A stretch of DNA of 64,000 nucleotides from an uncultured Bacilli bacterium. GTDB lineage: Bacteria; Bacillota_I; Bacilli_A; RF39; UBA660. Location: contig CAKPFM010000001.1 in the NCBI GenBank assembly GCA_934153945.1, forward strand, positions 157,674-221,673, given 5' to 3'. The notes under the pieces were generated by a model, which saw nothing but the letters and a program-made list of their open reading frames with translations, was not told where the DNA came from and did no database searches. Below, piece by piece: positions 17,157 through 26,530 of the stretch. Position 1 is the stretch's first letter, and each line of letters begins with the position of its first letter. A program made the translations under genes and the position numbers.

Positions 17157-18096
17157 ACATGTTTAATATAAATAACTCTAGTCCAATATCTTTATCAATA
17201 TTACCACTTTTAATATTATAATCTAAATCCGCTAATTCCTCTAATTTAGATAATATTTTTTTATCAGTATAATTACGGCTTTTTTCTAATGCTTTTTTTA
17301 CTCTAAATTCATGGATTTCTAATATATCTGATATTTCATGTTCTGAATAACCTTTTTTGATTAGTAACTTAGATTGATACATAATTCTGATTTGATTAGC
17401 AAGCATTATTATTATAGCAATTGGTTCTTCACCATATTTTATCATTTCTTCTAAGCATTCTAATGCTTGTTTTTTATTAGAAAGTAATATATTGTCTATT
17501 AATTTAAAAATATCCATATCAATATTTTTATGTGTTAAATTGATAATATCATTTTCTTCTATATTTAAGTCATTTTCTTTATATATTTTTATTTTTTCAA
17601 TTTCACTTGATAATAAACTTAAGTTATTACCAACTCTATTTATTAATAAATTGACATTTTTATTATTAATTTGATATGGTTTAAATAAATTGATTACTAT
17701 TTTTGATATATCATTTGTTAGATTATATTCTTCTATTTTTCCTACATTTTTAAATAGTGTAGTTATTTTTTTTCTAGTATCTATTTTATCTTTTAAAACT
17801 ACAAATATTAATATAGTATTTGAATTGTTACTGTTTAAATATTTTGTTAATAAATCGATATTTTGTTCTGGTAATTTTTTATTTGTTGAAGATGTAAATA
17901 TATATGCATTATCTACTATAATCATTTTTTTATCTTGAAACATAGATATAATTGATGCATCTTCTATAATTTCATCTATTGTTGAATTTTCTAAATTATA
18001 TCTATTAATATCAATATTTTCAATATTATTTTCTTGTATTATTTTTTTAATTCTTTCATCTATTAAATATTTTTCTAATCCATATAATAAATACAT
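17155..18096 (-). CDS. holA: DNA polymerase III subunit delta
   Basis: Delta is the clamp-loader subunit that opens the sliding clamp. The 313-residue product has the DNA pol III delta N-terminal AAA-like domain (MYLLYGLEKYLIDERI at the start; conserved MIIVDNAYIF near 74-83) and the helical C-terminal domain (about 180-313). The Walker A Lys is not conserved, as usual for delta. It is next to pilin genes here; in Bacillus the homologue yqeN is near rpsT. The ribosome binding site is AGGTGGTAAT. Confidence 0.9.
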   Translation of the reverse strand: MYLLYGLEKYLIDERIKKIIQENNIENIDINRYNLENSTIDEIIEDASIISMFQDKKMIIVDNAYIFTSSTNKKLPEQNIDLLTKYLNSNNSNTILIFVVLKDKIDTRKKITTLFKNVGKIEEYNLTNDISKIVINLFKPYQINNKNVNLLINRVGNNLSLLSSEIEKIKIYKENDLNIEENDIINLTHKNIDMDIFKLIDNILLSNKKQALECLEEMIKYGEEPIAIIIMLANQIRIMYQSKLLIKKGYSEHEISDILEIHEFRVKKALEKSRNYTDKKILSKLEELADLDYNIKSGNIDKDIGLELFILNM

Positions 18097-18121
18097 ATTA
18101 CCACCTAACTAATTATATCAT

Positions 18122-18147
18122 AAAAAAATAAACCTATAAAGGTTTAT
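18122..18147 (-). terminator. intrinsic terminator of the short pilin gene
   Basis: On the minus strand ATAAACC/GGTTTAT encloses a 6-base loop and runs into T7. It starts at the stop codon of the pilin gene, before holA. Confidence 0.7.
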
Positions 18148-18536
18148 CTACAATATTCTTCAGGGTCAACAACAGTATTGTTATTTACTATTTGATATTC
18201 TAATTTATGTAGTACATAAGATATTTTTATTCCCCAATTGGCTGAAAATTTTTCTTTAGTAATTGGATCAATTAGTTTATCTTCAGCATACCCATAACTT
18301 ACTAAATCATTAAATGTAACTATTATAGGATTATCATCAGCATTTGCTGGTAATTTTTCAATATTATCACTTGCCCAGCTTTTTGCTTCTCCAAGAATGT
18401 TATTAAACTGAATTACACATATATTTGATTTATTTGATTTTATAACCTTTGTAACTGTTGGTATAGCTATCATTCCAATAAGTGCTAGAACAACTAAAAC
18501 ACCAATTAATTCAGCTAGAGTAAATCCTTTTTTCAT
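18144..18536 (-). CDS. GspG/ComGC-like pilin, 130 aa
   Basis: The N-terminus MKKGFTLAELIGVLVVLALIG is a classic class III prepilin signal with Glu at +5 and a long helix. The remaining globular part (about 30-130) has two cysteines, at about 40 and in the last two residues (EYCR). The size fits a major pseudopilin. It has the ribosome binding site AGGATGTGATGAT. It is separated from the two-pilin unit by the ATPase and holA genes but may serve the same machine. A single-gene transcript is supported by its terminator. Confidence 0.87.
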   Translation of the reverse strand: MKKGFTLAELIGVLVVLALIGMIAIPTVTKVIKSNKSNICVIQFNNILGEAKSWASDNIEKLPANADDNPIIVTFNDLVSYGYAEDKLIDPITKEKFSANWGIKISYVLHKLEYQIVNNNTVVDPEEYCR

Positions 18537-18580
18537 ATCATCACATCCTACTATAATTTTATCAAATATTATTTATTTTT

Positions 18581-19864
18581 TCAATCTTTAATAATTAATT
18601 TACTAATATTTGAAAAATCTAGTGATTTTATTATATCTATTAATTCTTGATAATTTAATTTATCATATATTTGATAACAATCAGTTATTACTTCTTTATT
18701 TAGTAAATATTCATTTATTACTTTTTCATTTAAACTATATATATTATCACTAATTGAAATATTGCTTGCTAGAAATATTTTTTTCTTTCTAATAAAATCT
18801 TCTTCATTTATATTTATATCTTTTAGTGATTTAGTTACTTCATCTATAAATTCATCAATTTTATCAGTATCAGCAAAAATTATATATAATAAATGTTTAT
18901 CAGTATATATTTTGTCTATTCCAATATCTGTATTAATAATATCTTTATTAATTAAATCTTCTTGTAATAATGATACATCACCAAATTTAATATTCATGTA
19001 TATATTTAAATATCTTAATAAAATATTTTTATCATATTGTTTTAGAAGTTTAGCTATATTTAATTTGATTCCAATAAATACTTTTGGTATTCCAACTGAT
19101 AAATTTAAAGTATCTTCTTCTTTTAATACATTATCTGGTTCATCATAAGTTTTAGATATTATTTTATTACTTGTTCTTACATCTCTTTTATCTTCTATAT
19201 TTTTGATTGTTTGAATAGCTTCTTCTACATCAAAATTACCAGTAATAACTAAAACCATATTTGATGGATTATAAAATGTTTCATAGCAAGAATATAAATC
19301 TTCTTTGGTAATAGATTTAATACTTTCCTCAGTTCCTATTACTGGAATTCTAATCGGATTAATTACAAAAGAGTTTTCAATTATTTTTATTTCACCAGCA
19401 CGATATGGATTATCTTTATGCATTTTTAGTTCTTGTAAAATTATTCCTTTTTCTTTTTCTACATTTTCATCTGTAAAATAAGGTGACTCTACATAACTTA
19501 ATAAGTATTCTAAATTTTCTTTAAATTTATCTACTCCTGAAAACAAATATGTTGTTCCAAAAAAACTTGTATATGCATTTACATCAGCACCATTCTTAGA
19601 AAAGAAAGTAAATGGATCAATACCATCTTCTTGTTCAAACATTTTATGTTCTAAAAAATGGGCTATTCCATCTGGTACTTTTATATATTCATTTTGTCCT
19701 ATTGGAATAAATTCACTATCATATGAACCATAGGCAGTAGTATAAGTAGCATATACATTATTTATTTTATTGTTTGGAATCATGTAAACATTTAATCCAT
19801 TATTTAATACTTCATGATATAAATCTAAGTCTAATTTATTTAAAGGTATCTTATTCATTTTCAT
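18581..19864 (-). CDS. ymfH: M16 peptidase, active subunit (YmfH type)
   Basis: Zinc protease of the pitrilysin family. The 427-residue product contains the inverted zinc motif HFLEH near residue 70 (AHFLEHKMFEQEDG) and a downstream conserved Glu, so it is predicted active. It overlaps the preceding M16 gene by 14 bases: active and inactive subunits are paired, as in Bacillus ymfF-ymfH. The gene ends with TGA. The start is the ATG at 19864, with AAAGGAAAGA upstream. It probably acts in peptide or signal processing; the substrate is unknown. The linked pilin and nucleoside phosphorylase genes give no clue. Confidence 0.93.
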   Translation of the reverse strand: MKMNKIPLNKLDLDLYHEVLNNGLNVYMIPNNKINNVYATYTTAYGSYDSEFIPIGQNEYIKVPDGIAHFLEHKMFEQEDGIDPFTFFSKNGADVNAYTSFFGTTYLFSGVDKFKENLEYLLSYVESPYFTDENVEKEKGIILQELKMHKDNPYRAGEIKIIENSFVINPIRIPVIGTEESIKSITKEDLYSCYETFYNPSNMVLVITGNFDVEEAIQTIKNIEDKRDVRTSNKIISKTYDEPDNVLKEEDTLNLSVGIPKVFIGIKLNIAKLLKQYDKNILLRYLNIYMNIKFGDVSLLQEDLINKDIINTDIGIDKIYTDKHLLYIIFADTDKIDEFIDEVTKSLKDININEEDFIRKKKIFLASNISISDNIYSLNEKVINEYLLNKEVITDCYQIYDKLNYQELIDIIKSLDFSNISKLIIKD

Positions 19865-21104
19865 TCTTTCCTTTCAATAAATATGTAGCATTTAATGATA
19901 TTTTGTGCGCTAAAGCAATAATATCTTCTTTTGTAATTTTGTTTATTTTATTTATTCTTTCATCTACTAAATCTAAATTGTAATAAACATGAGCTAGATA
20001 CATATTTATTATAGATAATGGATTATCTAATATTTCTTTCCAAGCATTTTTATATGTTACTTTTGCTTTTTCTATATCTTCTTCGGATATTTTTCCATTT
20101 GCTATATCTTGTATAGCTTCTTTTACTAAAGTAACTGCTTTATCATAGTTTTCACTTTCTAATCCTACATTTATCTCTAACATTTGGTAAAATAATACAT
20201 AATTAGAATCAGCATAATAACATAATGAATTATCTTGTCTTAGTTTTTTAAATAATAATGAATCACTACTTCCACCTAGAATAAATGAATATATATATGT
20301 AGTGTACATTTTTTCTTGTTCTGTTAAATTGTTTAAATTATATGCCATTACTAGTTTACTTTGACTATAATTTCCTTCATCTATTTGTTCAATAGTATTG
20401 TTTTTTACTAGTGAATAAACAGAATCATTATATATTTTTGATTTAATTGGTAATTTATCAAACAAGGAAACTATATCATCATTTACATCCCCTATTATTG
20501 AAATATCAACTTGACTATTATTTATAATATCATGATATATATTAATTAAATCATCATTTGTTATATTATTTATTTCATCAAGATAAAAATATGGTGAAAA
20601 AGCATATAATGATTCTGATGAAATTAAGTTTCGCATTTTTATCACACTATATTGATTTGGACTATCGGGAATACTTTTAATATCTTCTAAGTATCCTCTT
20701 TTGGCTAATTCTACTAGTTTGTCATCAAATTTATTATCTTTTATTAAAGGATTAAATAACACTTCCTTTATAAATTCTATAACTTGTTCATTTGTATTTT
20801 CTAAAGTATATTTATTATCTAAAAAAGAGGCTGTTAATGAAAATAAATTATAACTACCTGCTTTTTTATTTTTAATATTAAGTGAAGCACCAAATAAGTC
20901 TTCACATTTTATTTCTAATTCTCTTCTTGTTTTATATTTATTAGTACCAAGTATTAATAAATTACATAAAATATCTTTTTTAATAACATCTATTTTATTT
21001 GTTATAGGTTGTTTAAAAGATATATTTATAACGTTTTTTTTGAATTTTTTAGTTTTAATTAAATGAATTTGGTAATTTTGTTTATTAATTTTTGTGTAGT
21101 TCAT
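19851..21104 (-). CDS. ymfF: M16 peptidase, non-catalytic partner (YmfF type)
   Basis: The same fold as the downstream protein, but the HxxEH zinc motif is missing, so it should be a structural half of a heterodimer. The 417 residues are full length for this group; the C-terminal M16C-type region is seen in SLCYYADSNYVLF near 290-302. The ribosome binding site is AGGGGGAAAAT. The stop overlaps the start of ymfH by 14 bases, strong evidence for translational coupling. The deoD gene ends 9 bases before it, so the unit may start there. Confidence 0.9.
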   Translation of the reverse strand: MNYTKINKQNYQIHLIKTKKFKKNVINISFKQPITNKIDVIKKDILCNLLILGTNKYKTRRELEIKCEDLFGASLNIKNKKAGSYNLFSLTASFLDNKYTLENTNEQVIEFIKEVLFNPLIKDNKFDDKLVELAKRGYLEDIKSIPDSPNQYSVIKMRNLISSESLYAFSPYFYLDEINNITNDDLINIYHDIINNSQVDISIIGDVNDDIVSLFDKLPIKSKIYNDSVYSLVKNNTIEQIDEGNYSQSKLVMAYNLNNLTEQEKMYTTYIYSFILGGSSDSLLFKKLRQDNSLCYYADSNYVLFYQMLEINVGLESENYDKAVTLVKEAIQDIANGKISEEDIEKAKVTYKNAWKEILDNPLSIINMYLAHVYYNLDLVDERINKINKITKEDIIALAHKISLNATYLLKGKNENE

Positions 21105-21113
21105 ATTTTCCCC

Positions 21114-21815
21114 CTATAATTTGATTGCTGATTCAAGTGCTAGAGTAATCATTTCTGTTAATGAATTTTGTCTTTCGTCACTAGTCATTTCTTGTTTTGT
21201 TACAAAACTATCTGATATAGTTAGTATACATGCTGCTTTTTTATGTAATACTTTGGCATTATGAAATAAAGCAAATGATTCCATTTCTACTGCTTTAAGA
21301 TTGTTTTTTTTGACAAAATCATCTTCTTTATCATGATAAAATACATCACTAGAATAAATGTTTTCTTTTTTGATTTTTAAATTTAATTCTTTAGAAGTAT
21401 TTTCTATTACATTATTTATTTCTGCATTACCTTCTATATGATTTAATAGATAGCCATTTTGAACGTATGCATAACTACTATCTGAATAAGAACTATTAAC
21501 AAGAACTAAATCTTTAACATTTAAATCTTCTACATATGATCCCGCAGAACCTATTCTAATTATATTATCTACATCATAAAACTTAAATAATTCATATGAA
21601 TAAATACCTATACTAGGCATTCCCATACCGGAAGCCATAATCGTTAATTCTTTTCCTTTATATGTTCCAGTATAGGCATATATATTTCTTACTTTATTTA
21701 CTAATCTAGGATTTTCTAAGAAATTTTCAGCAATGTATTTTGCTCTTAAAGGATCTCCTGGCATTAGTACTGTTTTTGCTATTTCATTAATTTTTGCTTC
21801 ATTATGAGCTGTCAT
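21114..21815 (-). CDS. deoD: purine nucleoside phosphorylase, DeoD type
   Basis: Splits purine nucleosides with phosphate to base and ribose-1-phosphate, which DeoB then converts. The 233-residue product is the hexameric PNP-UDP family. Family phrases: VLMPGDPLRAKYIAENFL (about 17-34), TIMASGMGMPSIGIYSYEL (about 58-76), RIGSAGSY (about 92-99) and AVEMESFALF near 175-184. The catalytic Asp lies in the ISDSF phrase near residue 205. It starts after AGGATGTGATAAT. It is the first gene of a leftward unit with the M16 pair, only 9 bases apart. Confidence 0.96.
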   Translation of the reverse strand: MTAHNEAKINEIAKTVLMPGDPLRAKYIAENFLENPRLVNKVRNIYAYTGTYKGKELTIMASGMGMPSIGIYSYELFKFYDVDNIIRIGSAGSYVEDLNVKDLVLVNSSYSDSSYAYVQNGYLLNHIEGNAEINNVIENTSKELNLKIKKENIYSSDVFYHDKEDDFVKKNNLKAVEMESFALFHNAKVLHKKAACILTISDSFVTKQEMTSDERQNSLTEMITLALESAIKL

Positions 21816-21849
21816 ATTATCACATCCTAGTATTATTATATCATTATTT

Positions 21850-22305
21850 TTAATTTTTTATTAGATTTTCTTGTAATTTAATAAATTCATCTGTAGCTGG
21901 ATCGTTATAATTCATTGAAATTTTTAATCTTTTGCCTGTTTTTATATAATATTCTAATTCTCTTTTATTTAGTTTTTCATTTATATACATATCAATTAAT
22001 TCTTTGTAATTATCTTTATTTAGAATTAATAGGTATGTATTCCAATCTACTTTATTTAAAGTTTTAATATCAATATCTTTACATAAATCATAAAATTTTT
22101 GAATTTTAGTCAAGTTCTTTTTTGATAGTGATATAACTAGTCCATATCTTTTTCTTAAATAAGAATCTAACATTATTATCTTATAGTAGTTAGCTTTATT
22201 TTGATTTAGTATCTTCCCTATTTCATAAAATAAATTAATTACATCTTTACTTTTTATTTTTTTAGTTAAAAATATTTCTATTTCTTTATTTATTTGCTCA
22301 TTCAT
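21850..22305 (-). CDS. DUF1016 N-terminal-like protein, 151 aa
   Basis: The protein resembles the N-terminal domain of DUF1016 (YhcG-type) nucleases: a helix with FYEIGKILNQ, then LRKRYGLVISLSKKNLTKIQKFYDL and a DWNTYLLIL phrase, matching the WEIG ... SRRNL ... FY ... LSW pattern I know for that domain. The C-terminal PD-(D/E)XK nuclease half is missing; the protein ends soon after the helical domain at 151 residues. It may thus be a truncated or stand-alone DNA-binding version. The start follows AGAGAGGAAGTAAAAAA. It is a single gene upstream of deoD, and its neighbours give no functional hint. Confidence 0.6.
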   Translation of the reverse strand: MNEQINKEIEIFLTKKIKSKDVINLFYEIGKILNQNKANYYKIIMLDSYLRKRYGLVISLSKKNLTKIQKFYDLCKDIDIKTLNKVDWNTYLLILNKDNYKELIDMYINEKLNKRELEYYIKTGKRLKISMNYNDPATDEFIKLQENLIKN

Positions 22306-22477
22306 TTTTTTACTTCCTCTCTATTAGACAAATAGTGAATATTGCCTATTTAATTCTAACACACATTGTAACTATTTTAAAGCAAATAACTAAACAAAAT
22401 AAATTTTCTTTATAAATAAATTTCAATTTTATCAATTTAATAATATCATATAAACATATGTTTGTAAATATAAAAGA

Positions 22478-22503
22478 AAAGAAAAAGTATAAAATATACT
22501 TTA
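22478..22503 (-). terminator. intrinsic terminator of the deacetylase gene
   Basis: On the minus strand AAAGTATA/TATACTTT has a 3-base loop, overlaps the stop codon and runs into a T-rich tract. Confidence 0.6.
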
Positions 22504-24018
22504 ACTTATCATATTTATAAATTGATTCATAGTTATACTATCATATATTGGATATCTTGGAATTAGATATCTATTACTTTTTCTCGTTGAATCATGAAAT
22601 CCACCAGCAAATGCTACTTCAAAACCTGCTTCTTTTATTGCTTCTATACTAAGACTATCATATTTATAAAATGGATAACAAAAAGCTTGTGAAGTGTTTA
22701 ATTTTTGTATTGATTTTTTTAAATCTTGTATTTTTTCAATTTTATTTAAACATAGTAGTTTTTCCTTACCACAATTTCCAACAATATGTATATCATCACC
22801 ATGTGATTCTATTTCTAGATATGGAGACACATATTTTTCTTTTGGCCACCATGCAGTTATTAAGAATAAAGTAGCATGTATTTGATATTTATTTAATAAG
22901 TATGGTAAATGTGTATCAGTACCAAATGCCCCATCATCTACTGTTAGTAGTACTGATTTATCTGGAAGTTCTATTTTTCCATCATACCAATCAATATATT
23001 CTCTCATTGTTAGAGTTCTATAGCCATTTTCATTTAAATATTTTAGTTGTTCTTCAAATTTTGTTATATTTAAACATATTGTTTCGTGGCAATTTTCTCC
23101 AGTAGCATAGAAAAAGTGATAATTTAATACAGGGATTGATGAAGCATATTTAGTATCATCAATATTTTTTTCTATTATTGTTTTACCTTCTAAAATAAAT
23201 TTTATATCTGATATATTGGTATTGTTATTTATTTTATAAGAATTTTTGTTATTGATAGTACTTACCTGATTATTTATATTGATATCACCTTTTGAATATA
23301 TATTATTAGTTATATTTTCTGTTTCACTTATTAATAATATACTATTTTGTGGTAAAACAATATTGCCATTTATCCAATCATTATATTCATTTATATTAAT
23401 ATAATTTACTTTTTGTTCATTTAAATAATTGATAATTTCTTCATATTTTACTTTTTTTAATGAATCGTTATATTTATTATTTTCTTCTATATTACATAAG
23501 TATAAAACTGGTATAAAGGAAGCATTATTATTTTCACCATCAATTATTATTTCTTTTACATCTTGTTTTTTAATAGTAAAATATTGATTTAAAAAGTATA
23601 TTAAATATTCATCATCAAATTTTTTATATATATCAAATTTTAGTGTTTTATCAATATGTATTTGTTTAGTATTTTCTTTATATAAATCAAATGATTCATT
23701 AGTAATAATGATTTCATTAAATTTATTTAAATTGTTATTATTGTCAATATAATCAGTTTTAATATGATGGAAATCTATATAATAATTTTCACTTTTTATT
23801 TTATATTTTTTATTTATTTTACTTTCTAAATATAAATATGTATTTGGTTCTATTTTACCAATTACATTATTGTTTTCGTCATATAAATTTATCTTTTTAG
23901 TTGTTTTAACTATTTCACTATAATTGTTTTCAAATAAATTATTTTCATGTATAAAGTATATTATAATGCTTAATATAACAACTATAATTAAAGATAATAT
24001 AATAAATATCTTTTTCAT
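22501..24018 (-). CDS. membrane-anchored polysaccharide deacetylase
   Basis: The 505-residue protein has an N-terminal anchor helix (about 4-24) and a C-terminal NodB-like domain (about 300-505). The metal-binding Asp pair is in LLTVDDGAFGTD near 356-367. The His pair is in ESHGDDIH near 401-408, and a FCYPFYKYD phrase is near 440. The middle, about 30-290, is repetitive with Asn-rich strands and has an SH3-like phrase (NVIGKIEPNTYLYL near 51-64). It likely deacetylates a cell wall or capsule glycan outside the cell. It is followed after 12 bases downstream of the TPR-like gene, which is probably co-transcribed. Confidence 0.88.
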   Translation of the reverse strand: MKKIFIILSLIIVVILSIIIYFIHENNLFENNYSEIVKTTKKINLYDENNNVIGKIEPNTYLYLESKINKKYKIKSENYYIDFHHIKTDYIDNNNNLNKFNEIIITNESFDLYKENTKQIHIDKTLKFDIYKKFDDEYLIYFLNQYFTIKKQDVKEIIIDGENNNASFIPVLYLCNIEENNKYNDSLKKVKYEEIINYLNEQKVNYININEYNDWINGNIVLPQNSILLISETENITNNIYSKGDININNQVSTINNKNSYKINNNTNISDIKFILEGKTIIEKNIDDTKYASSIPVLNYHFFYATGENCHETICLNITKFEEQLKYLNENGYRTLTMREYIDWYDGKIELPDKSVLLTVDDGAFGTDTHLPYLLNKYQIHATLFLITAWWPKEKYVSPYLEIESHGDDIHIVGNCGKEKLLCLNKIEKIQDLKKSIQKLNTSQAFCYPFYKYDSLSIEAIKEAGFEVAFAGGFHDSTRKSNRYLIPRYPIYDSITMNQFINMIS

Positions 24019-24030
24019 AATTAACCCCTT

Positions 24031-24879
24031 TTATAATTTGTATTTTTGATTAAATTTTTCTATTTGACTTTTTCTTTTTACTTTTACTAAACTAACTTCT
24101 TCTTGTTCATGAAACAAGTTTAGTTTAGAATTTTCTATATTATATACTGGATACATTGTTAAAATATCATTATCCCATGTAGCAATTACTAATATAGTAT
24201 TACAATTCTTCTTATTTTCACTTATTCCAATATTTTGATTTAATTTAAAATAATAATATTTTGATATATCTTTAATACTTTGTTTTAGATTGTCATTTAA
24301 TAATTTTTGATTTATTTTATTAACTAGTTCATATATATTAATATTGCTATTAAAATATGAACTTTCTATAGGATGATTTTCAAAACTATGTTCATTTATA
24401 ATATGATCAATAGTTACATCTAAATTTATTGGGTTCATTTTAAAGTAATGATATTTTTCATATTTTATTGGATCTAAAGTATATAATTTAGTAGCTAAAA
24501 AGTTTTTTATGACATCAAAATCATTACCAAATTTTTCTTGAATTTTTTCATCTTCATTTTTTAGTAAACAGAAATATTTATAAGCTTCTTCAATTTCATT
24601 TAAAGAAATATATATTAGAATAAGTTCATATAAAAAATAATTGCGGTTTTTAGAATATAACATTGGAATTGCTACATCAATTGCTTCTTCAAATTTTTCA
24701 TTTTCTCTTAATGATTGAACAAATGATAACAATAAATATTCATTTTTATTATCATTGTTTGTTTTATTAAAATAATTTCTTAAGTATTTTTCTGCTTTAA
24801 CATATTTTTGCTCTTTTAATAGTTCTTGAATTTTTTTATGAAAGTTTATTTCTTTGTAATTCATTTTTTTATAGTTCAT
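24031..24879 (-). CDS. hypothetical protein with TPR-like repeats, 282 aa
   Basis: Residues about 10-140 look like tetratricopeptide-type helical pairs (QKYVKAEKYLRNYF, EKFEEAIDVAIPMLY, NEIEEAYKYFCLL). The C-terminal part has a beta-rich phrase, TILVIATWDNDILTMYPVY, with an unknown fold. There is no membrane segment. It starts after GAAAGTGAAATT and leads the two-gene unit with the polysaccharide deacetylase, so a role in envelope or surface assembly is possible but only inferred. It is not part of any named family known to me. Confidence 0.7.
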   Translation of the reverse strand: MNYKKMNYKEINFHKKIQELLKEQKYVKAEKYLRNYFNKTNNDNKNEYLLLSFVQSLRENEKFEEAIDVAIPMLYSKNRNYFLYELILIYISLNEIEEAYKYFCLLKNEDEKIQEKFGNDFDVIKNFLATKLYTLDPIKYEKYHYFKMNPINLDVTIDHIINEHSFENHPIESSYFNSNINIYELVNKINQKLLNDNLKQSIKDISKYYYFKLNQNIGISENKKNCNTILVIATWDNDILTMYPVYNIENSKLNLFHEQEEVSLVKVKRKSQIEKFNQKYKL

Positions 24880-24931
24880 AATTTCACTTTCTTTCTTGTA
24901 CCCTATTTTATCATAGTAACTTTTTTTGTCA

Positions 24932-24953
24932 AGAAAAAAAGCCTTTAGGCTTA
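24932..24953 (-). terminator. intrinsic terminator of pyk
   Basis: On the minus strand AAGCC/GGCTT has a 4-base loop, begins at the stop codon and runs into T7. Confidence 0.8.
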
Positions 24954-26363
24954 TATCTCTTCTATTTTCATTAAGTTTGTTGTCTTTTTTACACCTTTAT
25001 TTGGGAATCCGCCAGTTACAACAATAATATCTTTTGGTTGCATTGGTACAAATTCTCTAGCTTTTTTAATTGATTGTTCTATTACTTCATCTGTAGTATT
25101 TAACATTGGTACAAATGTAGTATAAACACCCCAGTTTAAAGCTAAAGAACGACATACAGCTTCATCTGGACATGCAGCTAGTATAGGACAATTTGGTCTT
25201 AAATTACTTATTTTTCTTGCTGTAAATCCTGATACAGTAGCAGCTACTATAACTTTAGCATTTAACATATTAGCACTTTCTACAACACTATTAGCTATAG
25301 TTTGAGTAATACCAATTTGTTTTTTGTATTCAAATTCTGGATTAACTTCACGATGTTGTTCAGCATTTTCAGCAATATTTGCCATGTATCTAACTGTTTC
25401 AATTGGATAATTACCCATAGTAGTTTCACCACTTAACATAACAGCGTCTGCTCCTGACATAACAGCATATGCTACATCTGATACTTCTGCTCTAGTTGGT
25501 CTTGCTGATTTTTTCATTGATTCAAGCATTTCAGTTGCTACAACACAAATTTTTCCTTGTTCACGACATTTTTTAATCATTAATTTTTCTAAGAATGGTA
25601 ATTCTTCCATAGGAACTTCTACACCTAAGTCTCCTCTAGCTACCATTATACCATCACTTACTTCAACTATTTCATCAAGATTTTCTACACCTGTAGTACT
25701 TTCTATTTTTGAAATTATTTTCATATCTTCTCTATTGTGTTCTTTTAATATTTCTTTAGCAGCTAGTACATCATCTTTTGTTGAAACAAATGATAAAGCT
25801 ATAAAGTCTCCTTCATGTTCACAAGCATAGATAATATCTTCTCTATCTTGTTCTCCAATGAATGGAATATCTAAGTGAACTCCTGGAACACTTAAACTTT
25901 TTTTGTTTCCTAAAACTCCACCATTTATTACTTTACAAGTTACTCCACCGTCATTATCTTCACTTATTACTTCTATTTTCATTAAGCCATTTTCTAGTAG
26001 TATTACATCTCCTACTTTTAATGAATCGATAGCTTGTGGGTGATTTACTGTAAATTTTTCTTCATTTCCTAGTACGTTTTCTTTTACAACTCTTATTGTT
26101 TTTCCTTCAACTAAGTTGATTTCACCATTTTCTAACATACCATTTCTAAATTCTGGTCCTTTTGTATCATATAATATTGCTATATTAGCTCCAGTTCTTT
26201 TTCTTACTTCTATTACTGATGCTACTACGCCTTCTTTTTCTTCTTTTGTAGCATGTGAAAAGTTAATACGAGCTACGTTCATACCATTTTTTACCATTTG
26301 TTCCATAATATCTGGATTACAACTAGCTGGTCCAATACTACAAATAATTTTTGTTTTTTTCAT
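24951..26363 (-). CDS. pyk: pyruvate kinase
   Basis: Last glycolytic step, phosphoenolpyruvate to pyruvate with ATP formation. The 470-residue, full-length product carries MKKTKIICSIGPASCNP, the ARINFSHATKEE phrase, the Lys/Glu catalytic core IISKIESTTGVENLDEI (about 218-234), the MVARGDLGVEVP phrase near 240-251 and the TRAEVSDVAYAVMSGADAVMLSGET block (about 280-305). The extra C-terminal PEP-utiliser domain of Bacillus Pyk is absent, so this is the short form. It has its own terminator. Its ribosome binding site is AGAGGAAGTAAAT. It sits next to phosphoketolase and PP2C genes. Confidence 0.97.
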   Translation of the reverse strand: MKKTKIICSIGPASCNPDIMEQMVKNGMNVARINFSHATKEEKEGVVASVIEVRKRTGANIAILYDTKGPEFRNGMLENGEINLVEGKTIRVVKENVLGNEEKFTVNHPQAIDSLKVGDVILLENGLMKIEVISEDNDGGVTCKVINGGVLGNKKSLSVPGVHLDIPFIGEQDREDIIYACEHEGDFIALSFVSTKDDVLAAKEILKEHNREDMKIISKIESTTGVENLDEIVEVSDGIMVARGDLGVEVPMEELPFLEKLMIKKCREQGKICVVATEMLESMKKSARPTRAEVSDVAYAVMSGADAVMLSGETTMGNYPIETVRYMANIAENAEQHREVNPEFEYKKQIGITQTIANSVVESANMLNAKVIVAATVSGFTARKISNLRPNCPILAACPDEAVCRSLALNWGVYTTFVPMLNTTDEVIEQSIKKAREFVPMQPKDIIVVTGGFPNKGVKKTTNLMKIEEI

Positions 26364-26446
26364 ATTTACTTCCTCTTTCCTTACAACTACATAATTTTAT
26401 CACAATTTTGTAATAATTTAAATAGTTTTTTTATTATTTTTTAAAG

Positions 26447-26470
26447 AAAAAAGAACATAATGTTCTTTTA
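26447..26470 (-). terminator. intrinsic terminator of the PP2C gene
   Basis: On the minus strand AAAAGAAC/GTTCTTTT has a 5-base loop and T-rich flank, about 60 bases after the PP2C stop. Confidence 0.65.
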
Positions 26471-26530
26471 AATTTGTTACTGATAGTTTTAATGATTTTT
26501 TCATATTATATTTGATATATTTAAAATTTA

